This document shows, in pieces, positions 16,945 through 25,085 of a stretch of 64,000 nt of DNA (the stretch's first letter is position 1; each line of letters opens with the position of its first letter). The DNA is from an uncultured Bacteroidales bacterium (lineage in GTDB: Bacteria; Bacteroidota; Bacteroidia; Bacteroidales; WCHB1-69): assembly GCA_905233625.1 (NCBI GenBank), contig CAJOFJ010000003.1, positions 62,001 through 126,000 on the forward strand, read 5' to 3'. The notes under the pieces were generated by a model. The model did not search any database and was not told the DNA's origin. It was given only the letters and a program-made list of their open reading frames with translations. The translations under genes and the position numbers were made by a program.

Positions 16945-18507
16945 ATGGTTAACAGGTTGAGAGTATTGGTTTGCATGGCGCTGTGCATGTTCTGTATGGC
17001 CCTGCTGAGTGCCCAGAATAGTTTGTCGTTGGCGCAGAGGAAGGCTATTGCGAAGCAAATCAGACAAGACACATTGCCATATCTGGTGAATCGTTTGCCC
17101 GATCGGATCAACAGTCCTTTCTCAGAATATAATCCGCTTTTGCTGACCGACTCGCTTTTTTTCTTCACTTCGATGCGCTCGGAGGTGGATGACGACAATG
17201 AGTCTTTTTTCGATACCCATTGGTCCAGTAGGATTTATCAGACTGATTATCAGGATGATGATTATCAGAATATTCATGCTTTATCTACCGTGATTAATAA
17301 AGGAAAGTATTACCATCCGAATTTTTGTTTCAACAAGGCTCAGGATTATATGGTCTTTTCCCGTTGCTATCGAACGGTGAATGAGGAGCTTGTGTGTGAT
17401 TTGTACGAGAGTCACAAGCAGAAGGGCAAGTGGGGCAAGCCCAGCATGTTGGGCAGTGATATTAATGGTAAGTTTTTTAGTAGTACCCAGCCTTTTCTGG
17501 CTGAGCTGGCGGATTATGCGGTGCTGTATTTTGTGTCGAATCGTCCCGGGGGACAGGGAGAGAATGACATTTGGTTTTCCGTGTATAAGAATGGAAAATA
17601 CGAGGTGCCGATCAATGCGGGTAGTGGCATTAATACGGCTGGCAATGAGGTGACCCCTTTTTATGATGCGAACTCCGGGGTGCTGTATTTCAGCTCAGAC
17701 GAGTGGCTGGGCATTGGTGGCTACGATATTTTCAGCAGTAAGGGAGGTTTGTGCAGTTGGACTGCGCCAGTCAATATGGGCGTGCCGCTCAATTCGGAAG
17801 AAAATGATATTTATTTTTCTGTGAATCAGAATAATACAAGTGGCTATTTCTCGTCTAACCGCCCCCTTGATGCAAATCATTTGGAGGATACCTGCTGTAA
17901 TGATATCTTCCGTTGGGAAATGATTCTTCCGCAGAAAGATACTGCTATTCAGAAAGATACATTTTTGATAGCCATCAAAAAGATATTTCCTATCAACTTG
18001 TTTTTTGATAATGATCAGCCGAATCCTAAAACACTCGGAGATACCACAACGGCCCTTTATTTGAGCCTGCAGGCAGAATATGCTCAGCGAGGGGAATTGT
18101 ATCTTTCGCAGGCATCTGAGCCAGAAGACAAGCAATGGGTTCAAACTTTCTTTGAAGACAGTTTGTCGGCTTGTCGGGGTAAAATGCAACAGTTGCTTTC
18201 GTTTGTCGAAGAGCAATTGTCTCAGGGACAACGGGTTGTTCTTAAAGTGGAGGGTTATGCGAGTTCATTGCACAGTGGTGATTATAACCGCCACTTGTCG
18301 CAGCGCAGAATCGTATCCTTTGTGAATGAATTGAAGGCGTACAAGGGAGGAATATTTAGACCTGCGATGACTCGTGGACAATTGGTTGTCAATGAGTTAC
18401 CATACGGCAGTTCGAAGGCTGAAGCAATGCAGGGCGATGCTGTTTATGGGCGCCAGGCGGTGTTGCAGCGGAAGATTATCGTGTGGGATGTGGAGGTGAG
18501 ACGTTAA
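16945..18507 (+). CDS. PD40-repeat protein with OmpA-like C-terminal domain (PorE-like)
   Basis: A 520-residue secreted protein: signal peptide at 1-23 (ending LLSAQ), a beta-propeller region with PD40/WD40-like repeats (about 60-325; repeated SNRPGGQGENDIW, SSDEWLGIGGYDIF, SSNRPLDA segments), and an OmpA/MotB-like peptidoglycan-binding domain (about 345-515; VEGYASSLHSGDYNRHLSQRR). This layout resembles PorE and related T9SS proteins, which tether the secretion complex to the cell wall, and such genes commonly sit beside porP/sprF genes as here. The usual N-terminal TPR part of PorE is not evident, so this is a relative rather than PorE itself. It is separated from the PorP part by 177 bp of repeats. 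Confidence 0.75.
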   Translation: MVNRLRVLVCMALCMFCMALLSAQNSLSLAQRKAIAKQIRQDTLPYLVNRLPDRINSPFSEYNPLLLTDSLFFFTSMRSEVDDDNESFFDTHWSSRIYQTDYQDDDYQNIHALSTVINKGKYYHPNFCFNKAQDYMVFSRCYRTVNEELVCDLYESHKQKGKWGKPSMLGSDINGKFFSSTQPFLAELADYAVLYFVSNRPGGQGENDIWFSVYKNGKYEVPINAGSGINTAGNEVTPFYDANSGVLYFSSDEWLGIGGYDIFSSKGGLCSWTAPVNMGVPLNSEENDIYFSVNQNNTSGYFSSNRPLDANHLEDTCCNDIFRWEMILPQKDTAIQKDTFLIAIKKIFPINLFFDNDQPNPKTLGDTTTALYLSLQAEYAQRGELYLSQASEPEDKQWVQTFFEDSLSACRGKMQQLLSFVEEQLSQGQRVVLKVEGYASSLHSGDYNRHLSQRRIVSFVNELKAYKGGIFRPAMTRGQLVVNELPYGSSKAEAMQGDAVYGRQAVLQRKIIVWDVEVRR

Positions 18508-18645
18508 GACGTGGAGACGTTAAGGCGTTAATAAGGGGGAGCTCGGCTTCACCGAAGGAGGAGTCTCACTTCGTTCGAGGGGAGTTTAATTTCCCCTTCT
18601 TGAAGAAGGGGTGCCCGAAGGGCGGGGTAGTGATAATGGAAAAAT
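18508..18645. repeat. Mixed repeat patch: GACGTTAAG units, GGGGAGT repeats and GAA-loop hairpins
   Basis: Starts with ACGTTAAGACGTGGAGACG-like units, then GGGGAGTC/ACTTCGTTCG repeats, a perfect hairpin CCCCTTCTTGAAGAAGGGG (18593-18611) and, directly after it, GCCCGAAGGGC (18613-18623) followed by GGGGTAGT. The same hairpin pair recurs at 25030-25060 and, inverted, at 47244-47274. Confidence 0.8.
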
Positions 18646-20301
18646 TTAGTATTTAAATTTGCTGCCGCCGACGAATTCGCGCAGGATAGAGGTGCCGGGG
18701 ATGTTCTTCTCGGGAATCACCTTGAAATAAGATAGGAATTTCAGCAGACGGTATGCTTCGGCAAATTCCACGCAGTTTTCGGGCACGGCAGCCAGAATCG
18801 GAATAGCATATTGTTTCAGCATACCCATTTCGCAGATAAGTGAGGTGTTGAACATGGCGTCGGCATTCTCTTGGAAGGGGAAAATGTTGCGGTTTTCGCC
18901 ACGGCGCACACTGGACCAGCGACTGATGGTTTCCTGAGCCGAATAGCCACGATAGTTATAATCGCGTATAATTCTTCGTATCAGTCTGTTATCCGTTGTA
19001 GGAATGGGGTTTTGCTGGTCAATGGAGATACAGGTGAGGGCAGACACAAAGAGTTTGAATTTGATGCTGTCGTCAATTTGCTCGGTCAGGCGCGGGTTCA
19101 GGCAGTGGATACCCTCAATCACCATGATGGAATTGGATTTCAGTTTGATGGTGTTGCCTTTCCACACTTTCTTTCCCTGGGTGAAATCAAAGGTGGGTAG
19201 CGGCACCTCCTCTCCATTGATCAATCTTTTCAACGTATCGTTAAAGAGCTTCAAATCAATGGCTTCGACAGATTCAAAATCGTATTGTCCGTTTTCATCC
19301 TTCGGAGTCTCCTCACGCTCCACGAAGAAGTCGTCGACGGAAATCTGTACAGGGTCGTAGCCGAGGATGCCCAGTTGTACTGACAAACGCTTGCAGGTCG
19401 TAGTTTTGCCTGAGCTTGACGGTCCGCTAATCAGCACCACCTTGGCTTGTCGTTCGTAGATTTGGTCGGCCAGGCGAGCCAACAGCTTTTCGTGGTAGGC
19501 CTCGGTAATCATAATGATTTCCTGGATTTTACCCTCGGCGATTTTGTTGTTGAGGTTGTATACGTATGGTGTTCCAATAGTATTAGCCCATTTTTTGTAA
19601 TCCTGATATACAGAAAATAATTTAGGTACCCGATGTGTGTGCGAAAGCGTGGTAGGATGTTGTGGCTGAGGTACTTTCAGCAGCAAGCCGGATTCGTATA
19701 ATTCCAGTCCAAACAGATGGATAACTCCCGTTGAGGGTGCCAAATTGCCGAAATAGTAGTTTACTGTATCGCCTAACTTGTATATAGAAGTGTAAATACG
19801 GGTGCGATGGCGCAGCAGCTCGAACTTGTCCTCCAAACCTTCTTCTTTGAATTTGAGTACGGCTTCTTCCGAAGGCAATTCAATACGTTCGAATGTCATA
19901 TCGCTTTCCACAATTTCCCTCATGCGTTTGTACAAGCGGTTAACCAGATTCTGATCCAATGCCTGATTCAAGTGGTCCAATTCACAATATTTTCCTCCTG
20001 AAATAGAATGGAGGATTTTGAGACGCACCTGTTTGGGGAGTATCTCTTTAACTGCTTTATACAAAATAAAATATACAGACCGAGTGTACATGAGATGCCC
20101 GTAGGATGAGGTCATGTCGAAGAATTGCACCGTACAGGGTTTGTGGATGCGATAGGCGCATTCGCGGACTTTGTTGTTGATCAAAGCCCCCATGACGGGG
20201 TATTCCAGTTGAATCTTTTCTTGTTTGGCCAATTCTAGAACCGTCATACCAAAGGGTATAGTCAGGTCTTTGTTAGTGTTTTGAATATGAATAGTAATCA
20301 T
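18646..20301 (-). CDS. TGS-domain nucleoside (uridine-type) kinase
   Basis: About 551 residues. The N-terminal part (1-60, MITIHIQNTN...) looks like a TGS domain, followed by a threonyl-tRNA-synthetase-second-domain-like region. The C-terminal half is a P-loop kinase of the uridine kinase/phosphoribulokinase family: GPSSSGKTTTCKRL at about 293-306, VDDFFVEREETP and MVIEGIHCLNP. Such fused proteins occur widely in Bacteroidetes and Firmicutes and are annotated as nucleoside kinases; the substrate is not experimentally clear. The open frame extends to 20331, but a promoter box (20318-20325) lies in that extension, so I start at the ATG at 20301. The C terminus runs close to a repeat patch. Confidence 0.85.
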   Translation of the reverse strand: MITIHIQNTNKDLTIPFGMTVLELAKQEKIQLEYPVMGALINNKVRECAYRIHKPCTVQFFDMTSSYGHLMYTRSVYFILYKAVKEILPKQVRLKILHSISGGKYCELDHLNQALDQNLVNRLYKRMREIVESDMTFERIELPSEEAVLKFKEEGLEDKFELLRHRTRIYTSIYKLGDTVNYYFGNLAPSTGVIHLFGLELYESGLLLKVPQPQHPTTLSHTHRVPKLFSVYQDYKKWANTIGTPYVYNLNNKIAEGKIQEIIMITEAYHEKLLARLADQIYERQAKVVLISGPSSSGKTTTCKRLSVQLGILGYDPVQISVDDFFVEREETPKDENGQYDFESVEAIDLKLFNDTLKRLINGEEVPLPTFDFTQGKKVWKGNTIKLKSNSIMVIEGIHCLNPRLTEQIDDSIKFKLFVSALTCISIDQQNPIPTTDNRLIRRIIRDYNYRGYSAQETISRWSSVRRGENRNIFPFQENADAMFNTSLICEMGMLKQYAIPILAAVPENCVEFAEAYRLLKFLSYFKVIPEKNIPGTSILREFVGGSKFKY

Positions 20302-20317
20302 AGATAAAAATTTGTTG

Positions 20318-20325
20318 CAAATGTA
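20318..20325 (-). promoter_or_regulatory. -7 box for the TGS nucleoside kinase
   Basis: Reads TACATTTG leftward, 17 bp before the ATG at 20301. It overlaps the artificially long frame and so decides the start. Confidence 0.65.
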
Positions 20326-20360
20326 CGGCAATTTTTGTTATGACTTATCGATTTTATTTG

Positions 20361-20368
20361 TAATTTTG
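20361..20368 (+). promoter_or_regulatory. -7 box for the DUF4254-glycosyltransferase operon
   Basis: TAATTTTG, 28 bp before the ATG at 20397. It is divergent from the kinase promoter 36 bp away. Confidence 0.65.
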
Positions 20369-20396
20369 CTTTTTTGTATCAATAAAACTGAACGAT

Positions 20397-21002
20397 ATGA
20401 CTTTCACCGCATTGGCGATGCCTATTTTCGAGCGGGTTATCAAAGACTATCATCGTACAGATGATGTAGATTTCCCGATTAATAATCCCTATTCCGCAGG
20501 CAGTATTGAGGCGGATTTGTACCTGAAATGCTGGATTGACACGGTACAGTGGCATCTGGAAGATATTATTCGTGATCCGAATATCGACCCGGTGGAAGCT
20601 TTGGCTCTGAAACGCCGCATTGACCGCAGCAACCAGGAGCGTACCGATTTGGTGGAGACGATTGACAGTTATTTTTATACAAAATATCACGAAGTGAAGG
20701 CTTTGGAGAATGCCACTATCAATACCGAAAGTCCTGCATGGGCGGTAGACAGGCTCAGTATTCTGGCGCTTAAGATTTACCACATGCGGGAGCAGGTGGA
20801 GCGTGCCGACGCCTCCGACGAGCACCGCACGGCTTGTCATCGCAAACTGGAGGTGCTGTTGCAGCAGCAGATGGACTTGAGTACCGCCATCGACCAGTTG
20901 TTAGCGGACTTCGAGGCAGGTCGCAAATACATGCGTGTGTACAAGCAGATGAAAATGTACAACGACCCCAGTACCAACCCTATACTATACGGTAAAAAGT
21001 GA
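20397..21002 (+). CDS. DUF4254 family protein
   Basis: A 201-residue, probably cytoplasmic, mostly helical protein (no signal peptide or membrane segment). It matches the DUF4254 family as I remember it: short N terminus, NNPYSAGSIEADLYLKCWIDTVQWHLEDIIRDP, and a conserved RIDRSNQERTDLVE segment. The biochemical role of the family is unknown. Its stop overlaps the GTG start of the next gene by 3 bp, so it is translationally coupled to a glycosyltransferase 9. This suggests work in lipopolysaccharide or other glycan assembly. Confidence 0.8.
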   Translation: MTFTALAMPIFERVIKDYHRTDDVDFPINNPYSAGSIEADLYLKCWIDTVQWHLEDIIRDPNIDPVEALALKRRIDRSNQERTDLVETIDSYFYTKYHEVKALENATINTESPAWAVDRLSILALKIYHMREQVERADASDEHRTACHRKLEVLLQQQMDLSTAIDQLLADFEAGRKYMRVYKQMKMYNDPSTNPILYGKK

Positions 21003-22084
21003 AACCGCACCTTCTGATTATCCGTTTTTCCGCCTTGGGCGATGTGCTGATGTCGGTGCCGGTAATTGACGCGCTGGCGAGGCAATATCCTGATTTGCGG
21101 ATTACGGTGGTGAGCCGCCCGTATGTGGGCAGTGTGATGTGCCTGCTGCCGGAAAATGTGTCTTTTGTGGGGGTGAATCTGAAGCAGTATCAAGGTCTAG
21201 CCGGTCTAAAACGCTTGTTTGCGGAACTGAAGGCCTTGCAGCCGACGGCAGTGGCGGATTTTCACAATGTGTTGAGAACTATCTATTTAAGATTTCTTTT
21301 TAAGCTGAATGGAATACCAACAGCCTATTTAAATAAGGACCGCCGTCAACGCAAAAAGTTTATTGCGGCGGCAGTGAAGACCCAGCAACGCACCTCGTTT
21401 GAGGGCTATCAGCATGTGCTGGCAGAGTTGGGCTATTCGGTGCAGATAGACTGGCATCAGCCGTTCTCGTTGTTCGGAAATGTATCCCGGTTAGGAATGG
21501 GTACATCAGCTGAAACAAATGCTTCAGCAAAATCCGATACTCAGTTCGGCACTGATTCAAAGCAGGAAGAAGCTTTTTCCGCCAAGGAGAATGCCATTGG
21601 TGTGGCGCCTTTCGCTGCCCATAAGGGCAAGATTTATCCATTGGACAAAATGGAACAGGTGGTAGCGCAGTTGTCGCAGAACACCCATATATATTTGTTT
21701 GGGGCAGGTGCAGAGGAGAAAGCCTTGATGGAAGAGTGGGAGCGAAAATATCCCAATGTGGAGTCTGTTGTAGGCCGCTTGGCAGACATGGGGGAAGAGT
21801 TGCACTTGATGAGCCGCCTGCGACTGGTTTTGGCGATGGACAGTGGCAATATGCATTTGGCTTCGTTGGCGGGTGTTCCCGTAATAAGTATCTGGGGTGC
21901 CACGCATCCCTTGTCGGGTTTCCTTGGCTGGGGCCAGTCCATGGACAATGTGATTCAGGAGGACCTTCCTTGCCGTCCTTGCAGTATTTATGGCAACAAG
22001 CCCTGCCGCTTTGGTGACTACCGCTGTCTGACGAATATTCCACCGGAACGGATTGTGGGGATAATTAGCAAATTAGTTAATTAG
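20999..22084 (+). CDS. Glycosyltransferase family 9 (heptosyltransferase-like)
   Basis: A 361-residue ADP-heptose:LPS heptosyltransferase-type enzyme (GT-B fold) that would add a sugar to a lipid-linked core. Family features: IIRFSALGDVLMSVPVIDAL at the N terminus, and the C-terminal nucleotide-sugar site with FGAGAEEKAL, MDSGNMHLASLAGVPVISIWGATHP. It starts with GTG at 20999, inside the end of the DUF4254 gene. Oddities: a Ser/Thr/Ala/Glu-rich insertion around residues 165-200 not expected in the fold, and a C terminus (IISKLVN) encoded by an AATTAG repeat array, which suggests that the repeat reached into the coding end. Confidence 0.88.
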   Translation: MKPHLLIIRFSALGDVLMSVPVIDALARQYPDLRITVVSRPYVGSVMCLLPENVSFVGVNLKQYQGLAGLKRLFAELKALQPTAVADFHNVLRTIYLRFLFKLNGIPTAYLNKDRRQRKKFIAAAVKTQQRTSFEGYQHVLAELGYSVQIDWHQPFSLFGNVSRLGMGTSAETNASAKSDTQFGTDSKQEEAFSAKENAIGVAPFAAHKGKIYPLDKMEQVVAQLSQNTHIYLFGAGAEEKALMEEWERKYPNVESVVGRLADMGEELHLMSRLRLVLAMDSGNMHLASLAGVPVISIWGATHPLSGFLGWGQSMDNVIQEDLPCRPCSIYGNKPCRFGDYRCLTNIPPERIVGIISKLVN

Positions 22085-22345
22085 TTAATTAGTTAATGTG
22101 CTAATGTGCCAATGAATTAGGGGGAGTCTCGGGCTTCGCCCTCGAGGGGAGTCTAAATTCCCCTTCTTTTAGAATCGACGAAGGAGCGAGAGCAGGAGGC
22201 AAAGCATGCTTTGCCTCTGCCGAGCGAGGAGGAGAAGGAGGCGTAGCCTCCAACGGGTGCCCGAAGGGCGGGGTAGTCATGAGGGGAGTCTCACTTCGTT
22301 CGAGGGGAGTATAATTTGAATTTTGAATTCTGAATTCTTACCAGC
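22066..22345. repeat. Long composite repeat patch (AATTAG array, GGGGAGT repeats, hairpins)
   Basis: Begins inside the end of the glycosyltransferase gene with AATTAGTTAATTAG copies and GTGCTAATGTGCC, then GGGGAGTC units with hairpins GGGCTTCGCCC (22131-22141), a 22-bp palindrome with GAGGCAAAGC arms (22196-22217), GGAGGCGTAGCCTCC (22237-22251) and GCCCGAAGGGC (22259-22269, followed by GGGGTAGT). It ends with AATTTTGAATTC units. No gene is present. Confidence 0.8.
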
Positions 22346-22379
22346 TACCTTCTGTCCCCTGTAACCTGACCCCTATAAC

Positions 22380-23639
22380 CTATATCAACGATACCAGCAC
22401 AAACAGCCAGTGGGCGGAGATGCCGGCGATGAGGCCGCCGATGGTGTGAGAGGCGATAGCTTTGGAAATCAGTTGGCGATAGCCGAGAGAATCCAACATG
22501 CCGGTGTGGGTGCTCAAAAAGCCGCTCCAGCACATGCCCATGGCGGTAAACACGGCAATGGCGTTGGCAGTGATCAGCCCAGAGGCATCGAAAGCGGGTA
22601 TCAAACCGATGGCAGCGCCTACAGCTCCCAACGCGGTAATCGGGAAGGCTATCAACTCGGGATGGTCGAAACCGAACAGCCACTGGAAGACAAAATCTAT
22701 CTTGGCAGCCAACCACGGCAATACGGGTACACCTTCGTAGGCGGCACCTGTGTAAACGCCGCCAGCAGGGGCACTGAAAGTGGTCATCATCACAATGGTG
22801 GAGATAATCAGCACACCGGGGATGATGGACAAGCCGATTTCCACACCGCTCTTGCCTCCGTCTAACATAGCGTTCAACGTGCGCAAAAACGGGCCTTTTT
22901 TCTCCTCTTCTATGACGACAGACACAGCTTGCGCGTTTTCAATATTTTCAATATTCTCAATTTTTTCAGTCGTCGGTTCCGTAAGGTTACCTGGCATCGG
23001 GGAATCCAGCTCCGGAAAGGATTTCAGTGTCAAGTACTGCATCATACGGGTGGTGACAATACTGCCGATAAAGGCACCAGCCAACCCGACCAATGCACCG
23101 TTACCATAGCCACGACCAGTCATGAAAGCCACAACTACCAATCCCATACCAAAGGAGGTGCCGAAATTGGTTAATGAGGCCATCTGATATTGCTTGAAAT
23201 AGCGGCTGAAGGTTTTGTCCTTGGACAGTGTGATAATAGCGGGGTTGTCGCTCAGGAAGGTCATCACCGCTCCCAAAGAAGCTACGCCCGGCAGGTTGTA
23301 AAGCGGCTTCATCAGCGGCTTCAGCATCCTTTCCAACAACACGACCACACCGAACTCCACAAACAACTTGCTGATGGCACCGGTCATCACGGTGATGGCC
23401 ATGATGTAGAACACGGTCTCGAGCAAGAGATGATAGGCCGTGTTCATGAAGGTGTTCAGCATATTGGGCAGTCCCATCGGAATAGAGAGCCCTATGAAGA
23501 ATCCGAAGAAAATAATCAGAAAGATAACCAGCTCGTGGGTGCGGCGGTATGCCCTCACCAAATAATGCATGACATTATTTCTGGAGACTCTGTATATCTG
23601 ATGCAGAATGTTGTTGTTTCTGAAATTGAAAGGTGCCAT
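22380..23639 (-). CDS. Multi-pass inner-membrane protein, nucleoside-recognition (Gate)-like
   Basis: A 419-residue polytopic membrane protein with about nine to ten hydrophobic segments. Characteristic stretches are HELVIFLIIFFGFFIGLSIP, a LSDNPAIITLSKDK loop and TNFGTSFGMGLVV. The overall pattern resembles the 'CD0519/CD1768' family of membrane proteins, distant relatives of SpmA/SpmB and concentrative nucleoside transporters; I recall this family but could not verify it. A charged cytoplasmic loop (about residues 215-250, with IENIENIENAQ) separates the two halves. It follows an outer-membrane porin-like gene by 8 bp on the same strand, so the pair may move one substrate across both membranes; the substrate is unknown. 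Confidence 0.6.
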   Translation of the reverse strand: MAPFNFRNNNILHQIYRVSRNNVMHYLVRAYRRTHELVIFLIIFFGFFIGLSIPMGLPNMLNTFMNTAYHLLLETVFYIMAITVMTGAISKLFVEFGVVVLLERMLKPLMKPLYNLPGVASLGAVMTFLSDNPAIITLSKDKTFSRYFKQYQMASLTNFGTSFGMGLVVVAFMTGRGYGNGALVGLAGAFIGSIVTTRMMQYLTLKSFPELDSPMPGNLTEPTTEKIENIENIENAQAVSVVIEEEKKGPFLRTLNAMLDGGKSGVEIGLSIIPGVLIISTIVMMTTFSAPAGGVYTGAAYEGVPVLPWLAAKIDFVFQWLFGFDHPELIAFPITALGAVGAAIGLIPAFDASGLITANAIAVFTAMGMCWSGFLSTHTGMLDSLGYRQLISKAIASHTIGGLIAGISAHWLFVLVSLI

Positions 23640-23647
23640 ATAGCTTT

Positions 23648-24799
23648 TTATTTTAATCTTTCAGGTAAATATTTCATGATATCGATTTTCCATGTGGCTC
23701 CTACATTGACTTGCAGGGTGCCGTGGCCTTCTTCCGGATAGTAATGATCTTGTGTGTAAGCGGGATGATGCAGAACGCTGTTGGCCACGAAGGCATGGAT
23801 GCGCAGGTCGCGATATTTCCGTGGACGGAATTCAAGGCCGATACCGTAAAAATGATAATTGTGGCCAGCGTCTATCATGACATCTATGAGGTTTTCTGTA
23901 CGGAATTCTTCGGCAAAATTCTGATCGTAACCAGCTTTGGCAAAAAGGTTTACACTGGGACTGACATGCCAGTCCAAACGGCCCACAACGGTAAAATCGC
24001 GAAGAATGTTCCGGAAGCTGGCGGTGCGGTTCTGGAAGTCCAGATAAATTGACCATTTTGGGAAGGACAGTTTATTGCCCAGCGAGATGTAGTTGACGAA
24101 TTTTCCGCGTTGGTATTCCATCATATTGATAGAATATAATGTGGAAAAGGGACCGAAATTACCATTCCAGAATATATTATAGGAGAAAAGCCCTTTCTTC
24201 CATTCGTCACCGACGCCAGCAAAATGAACGTAGGGAGAGTTGGCGAATTGGAAGACTATCTTGTTTTTTTTCTGTTTGTCGGTATAGGAAGCGGACACGC
24301 CAAGTTGGAAGCAGTATATTTGACCCCAGAAATGGGTGTAAAAATACACATCAATAGGAGCCGCATCGTACTCAAAACCACCCACATATAAGGCCTCCTT
24401 TCCCAAACGGATCGCCCATTGGTCTTTGAAACGGAATTGGATATAGAGTAAGTCGGTATTGTCGAAAAAGTTGACGGAACCGGCTTTGGGAATGATTCTT
24501 TGGCGTAGATAATAAGAGATGTGTTGGCCTATGTCGCCACCGAGGGCGAAGTTAAAGTATTGGCCGTGAAAACCGTAATGGCTTTTCCATCCGCTTTCGT
24601 CCATGTGGTACATGCCGGGGTTGTCAGAATCAAGCCATTGGTAGGTGCCTTGGTATTCCAAGTCGGCGCGTGCTTCTATATGAAAGGTGGTGAAACTGTG
24701 CTTGATTTTCTTTTTGGTACTGTCCACCTCCTGCGCTTGGGAGAAAAATGGAAGAAAAATCAGTAAAAATAGTCCTGTGTATAAATGTAACTTTCTCAC
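23648..24799 (-). CDS. Outer-membrane porin-like beta-barrel protein
   Basis: A 383-residue protein with a signal peptide (MRKLHLYTGLFLLIFLPFFSQAQ). Its sequence is rich in alternating aromatic and polar residues and short turns: FTTFHIEARADLEYQ, WAIRLGKEALYVGGFEYD, and an aromatic strand near the C terminus. It resembles phosphate-selective porin O/P-type barrels, where a GK-like residue pattern and RxGK strand are common. It is the first gene of a two-gene operon with the inner-membrane protein downstream (8 bp), transcribed from the box at 24833-24840. Transport specificity is not deducible. Confidence 0.65.
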   Translation of the reverse strand: MRKLHLYTGLFLLIFLPFFSQAQEVDSTKKKIKHSFTTFHIEARADLEYQGTYQWLDSDNPGMYHMDESGWKSHYGFHGQYFNFALGGDIGQHISYYLRQRIIPKAGSVNFFDNTDLLYIQFRFKDQWAIRLGKEALYVGGFEYDAAPIDVYFYTHFWGQIYCFQLGVSASYTDKQKKNKIVFQFANSPYVHFAGVGDEWKKGLFSYNIFWNGNFGPFSTLYSINMMEYQRGKFVNYISLGNKLSFPKWSIYLDFQNRTASFRNILRDFTVVGRLDWHVSPSVNLFAKAGYDQNFAEEFRTENLIDVMIDAGHNYHFYGIGLEFRPRKYRDLRIHAFVANSVLHHPAYTQDHYYPEEGHGTLQVNVGATWKIDIMKYLPERLK

Positions 24800-24832
24800 A
24801 ATCAGATATTTGGTTTGTTAGTTTTGAAAGTA

Positions 24833-24840
24833 CAAAGATA
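24833..24840 (-). promoter_or_regulatory. -7 box for the porin/inner-membrane operon
   Basis: Reads TATCTTTG leftward, 33 bp before the ATG at 24799. Octamer repeats (GCACATTA type) lie directly upstream. Confidence 0.7.
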
Positions 24841-25080
24841 CACAAAATATCAATGTGCTAATGAATAAATGTGCTAATGTGCCAATGAATTAGCAATTTA
24901 TTTTGGGGGAGTTTCGGGCGATGCCCTCAAGGGGAGTCATGCTTACGCATGAATGGGGAGTCTCACTTCGTTCAAGGGGAGTGTTTTTGAATTTTGAATT
25001 CTGAATTTTGAATTCAAAATGATAAAATTCCCCTTCTTTAAGAAGGGGTGGCCGAAGGCCGGGGTAGTAATAATTATCAC
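24841..25080. repeat. Composite repeat patch between lon and the porin operon
   Basis: From the porin promoter outward: AATGTGCTAATG octamers, then GGGGAGT repeats with hairpins GGGCGATGCCC (24916-24926) and CATGC-TTAC-GCATG (24938-24951) and an ACTTCGTTCAAGGGGAGT copy. AATTTTGAATTC units follow, then the hairpin pair CCCCTTCTTTAAGAAGGGG (25030-25048) and GGCCGAAGGCC (25050-25060) with GGGGTAGT. No gene is present. Confidence 0.8.
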
Positions 25081-25085
25081 ATTTG

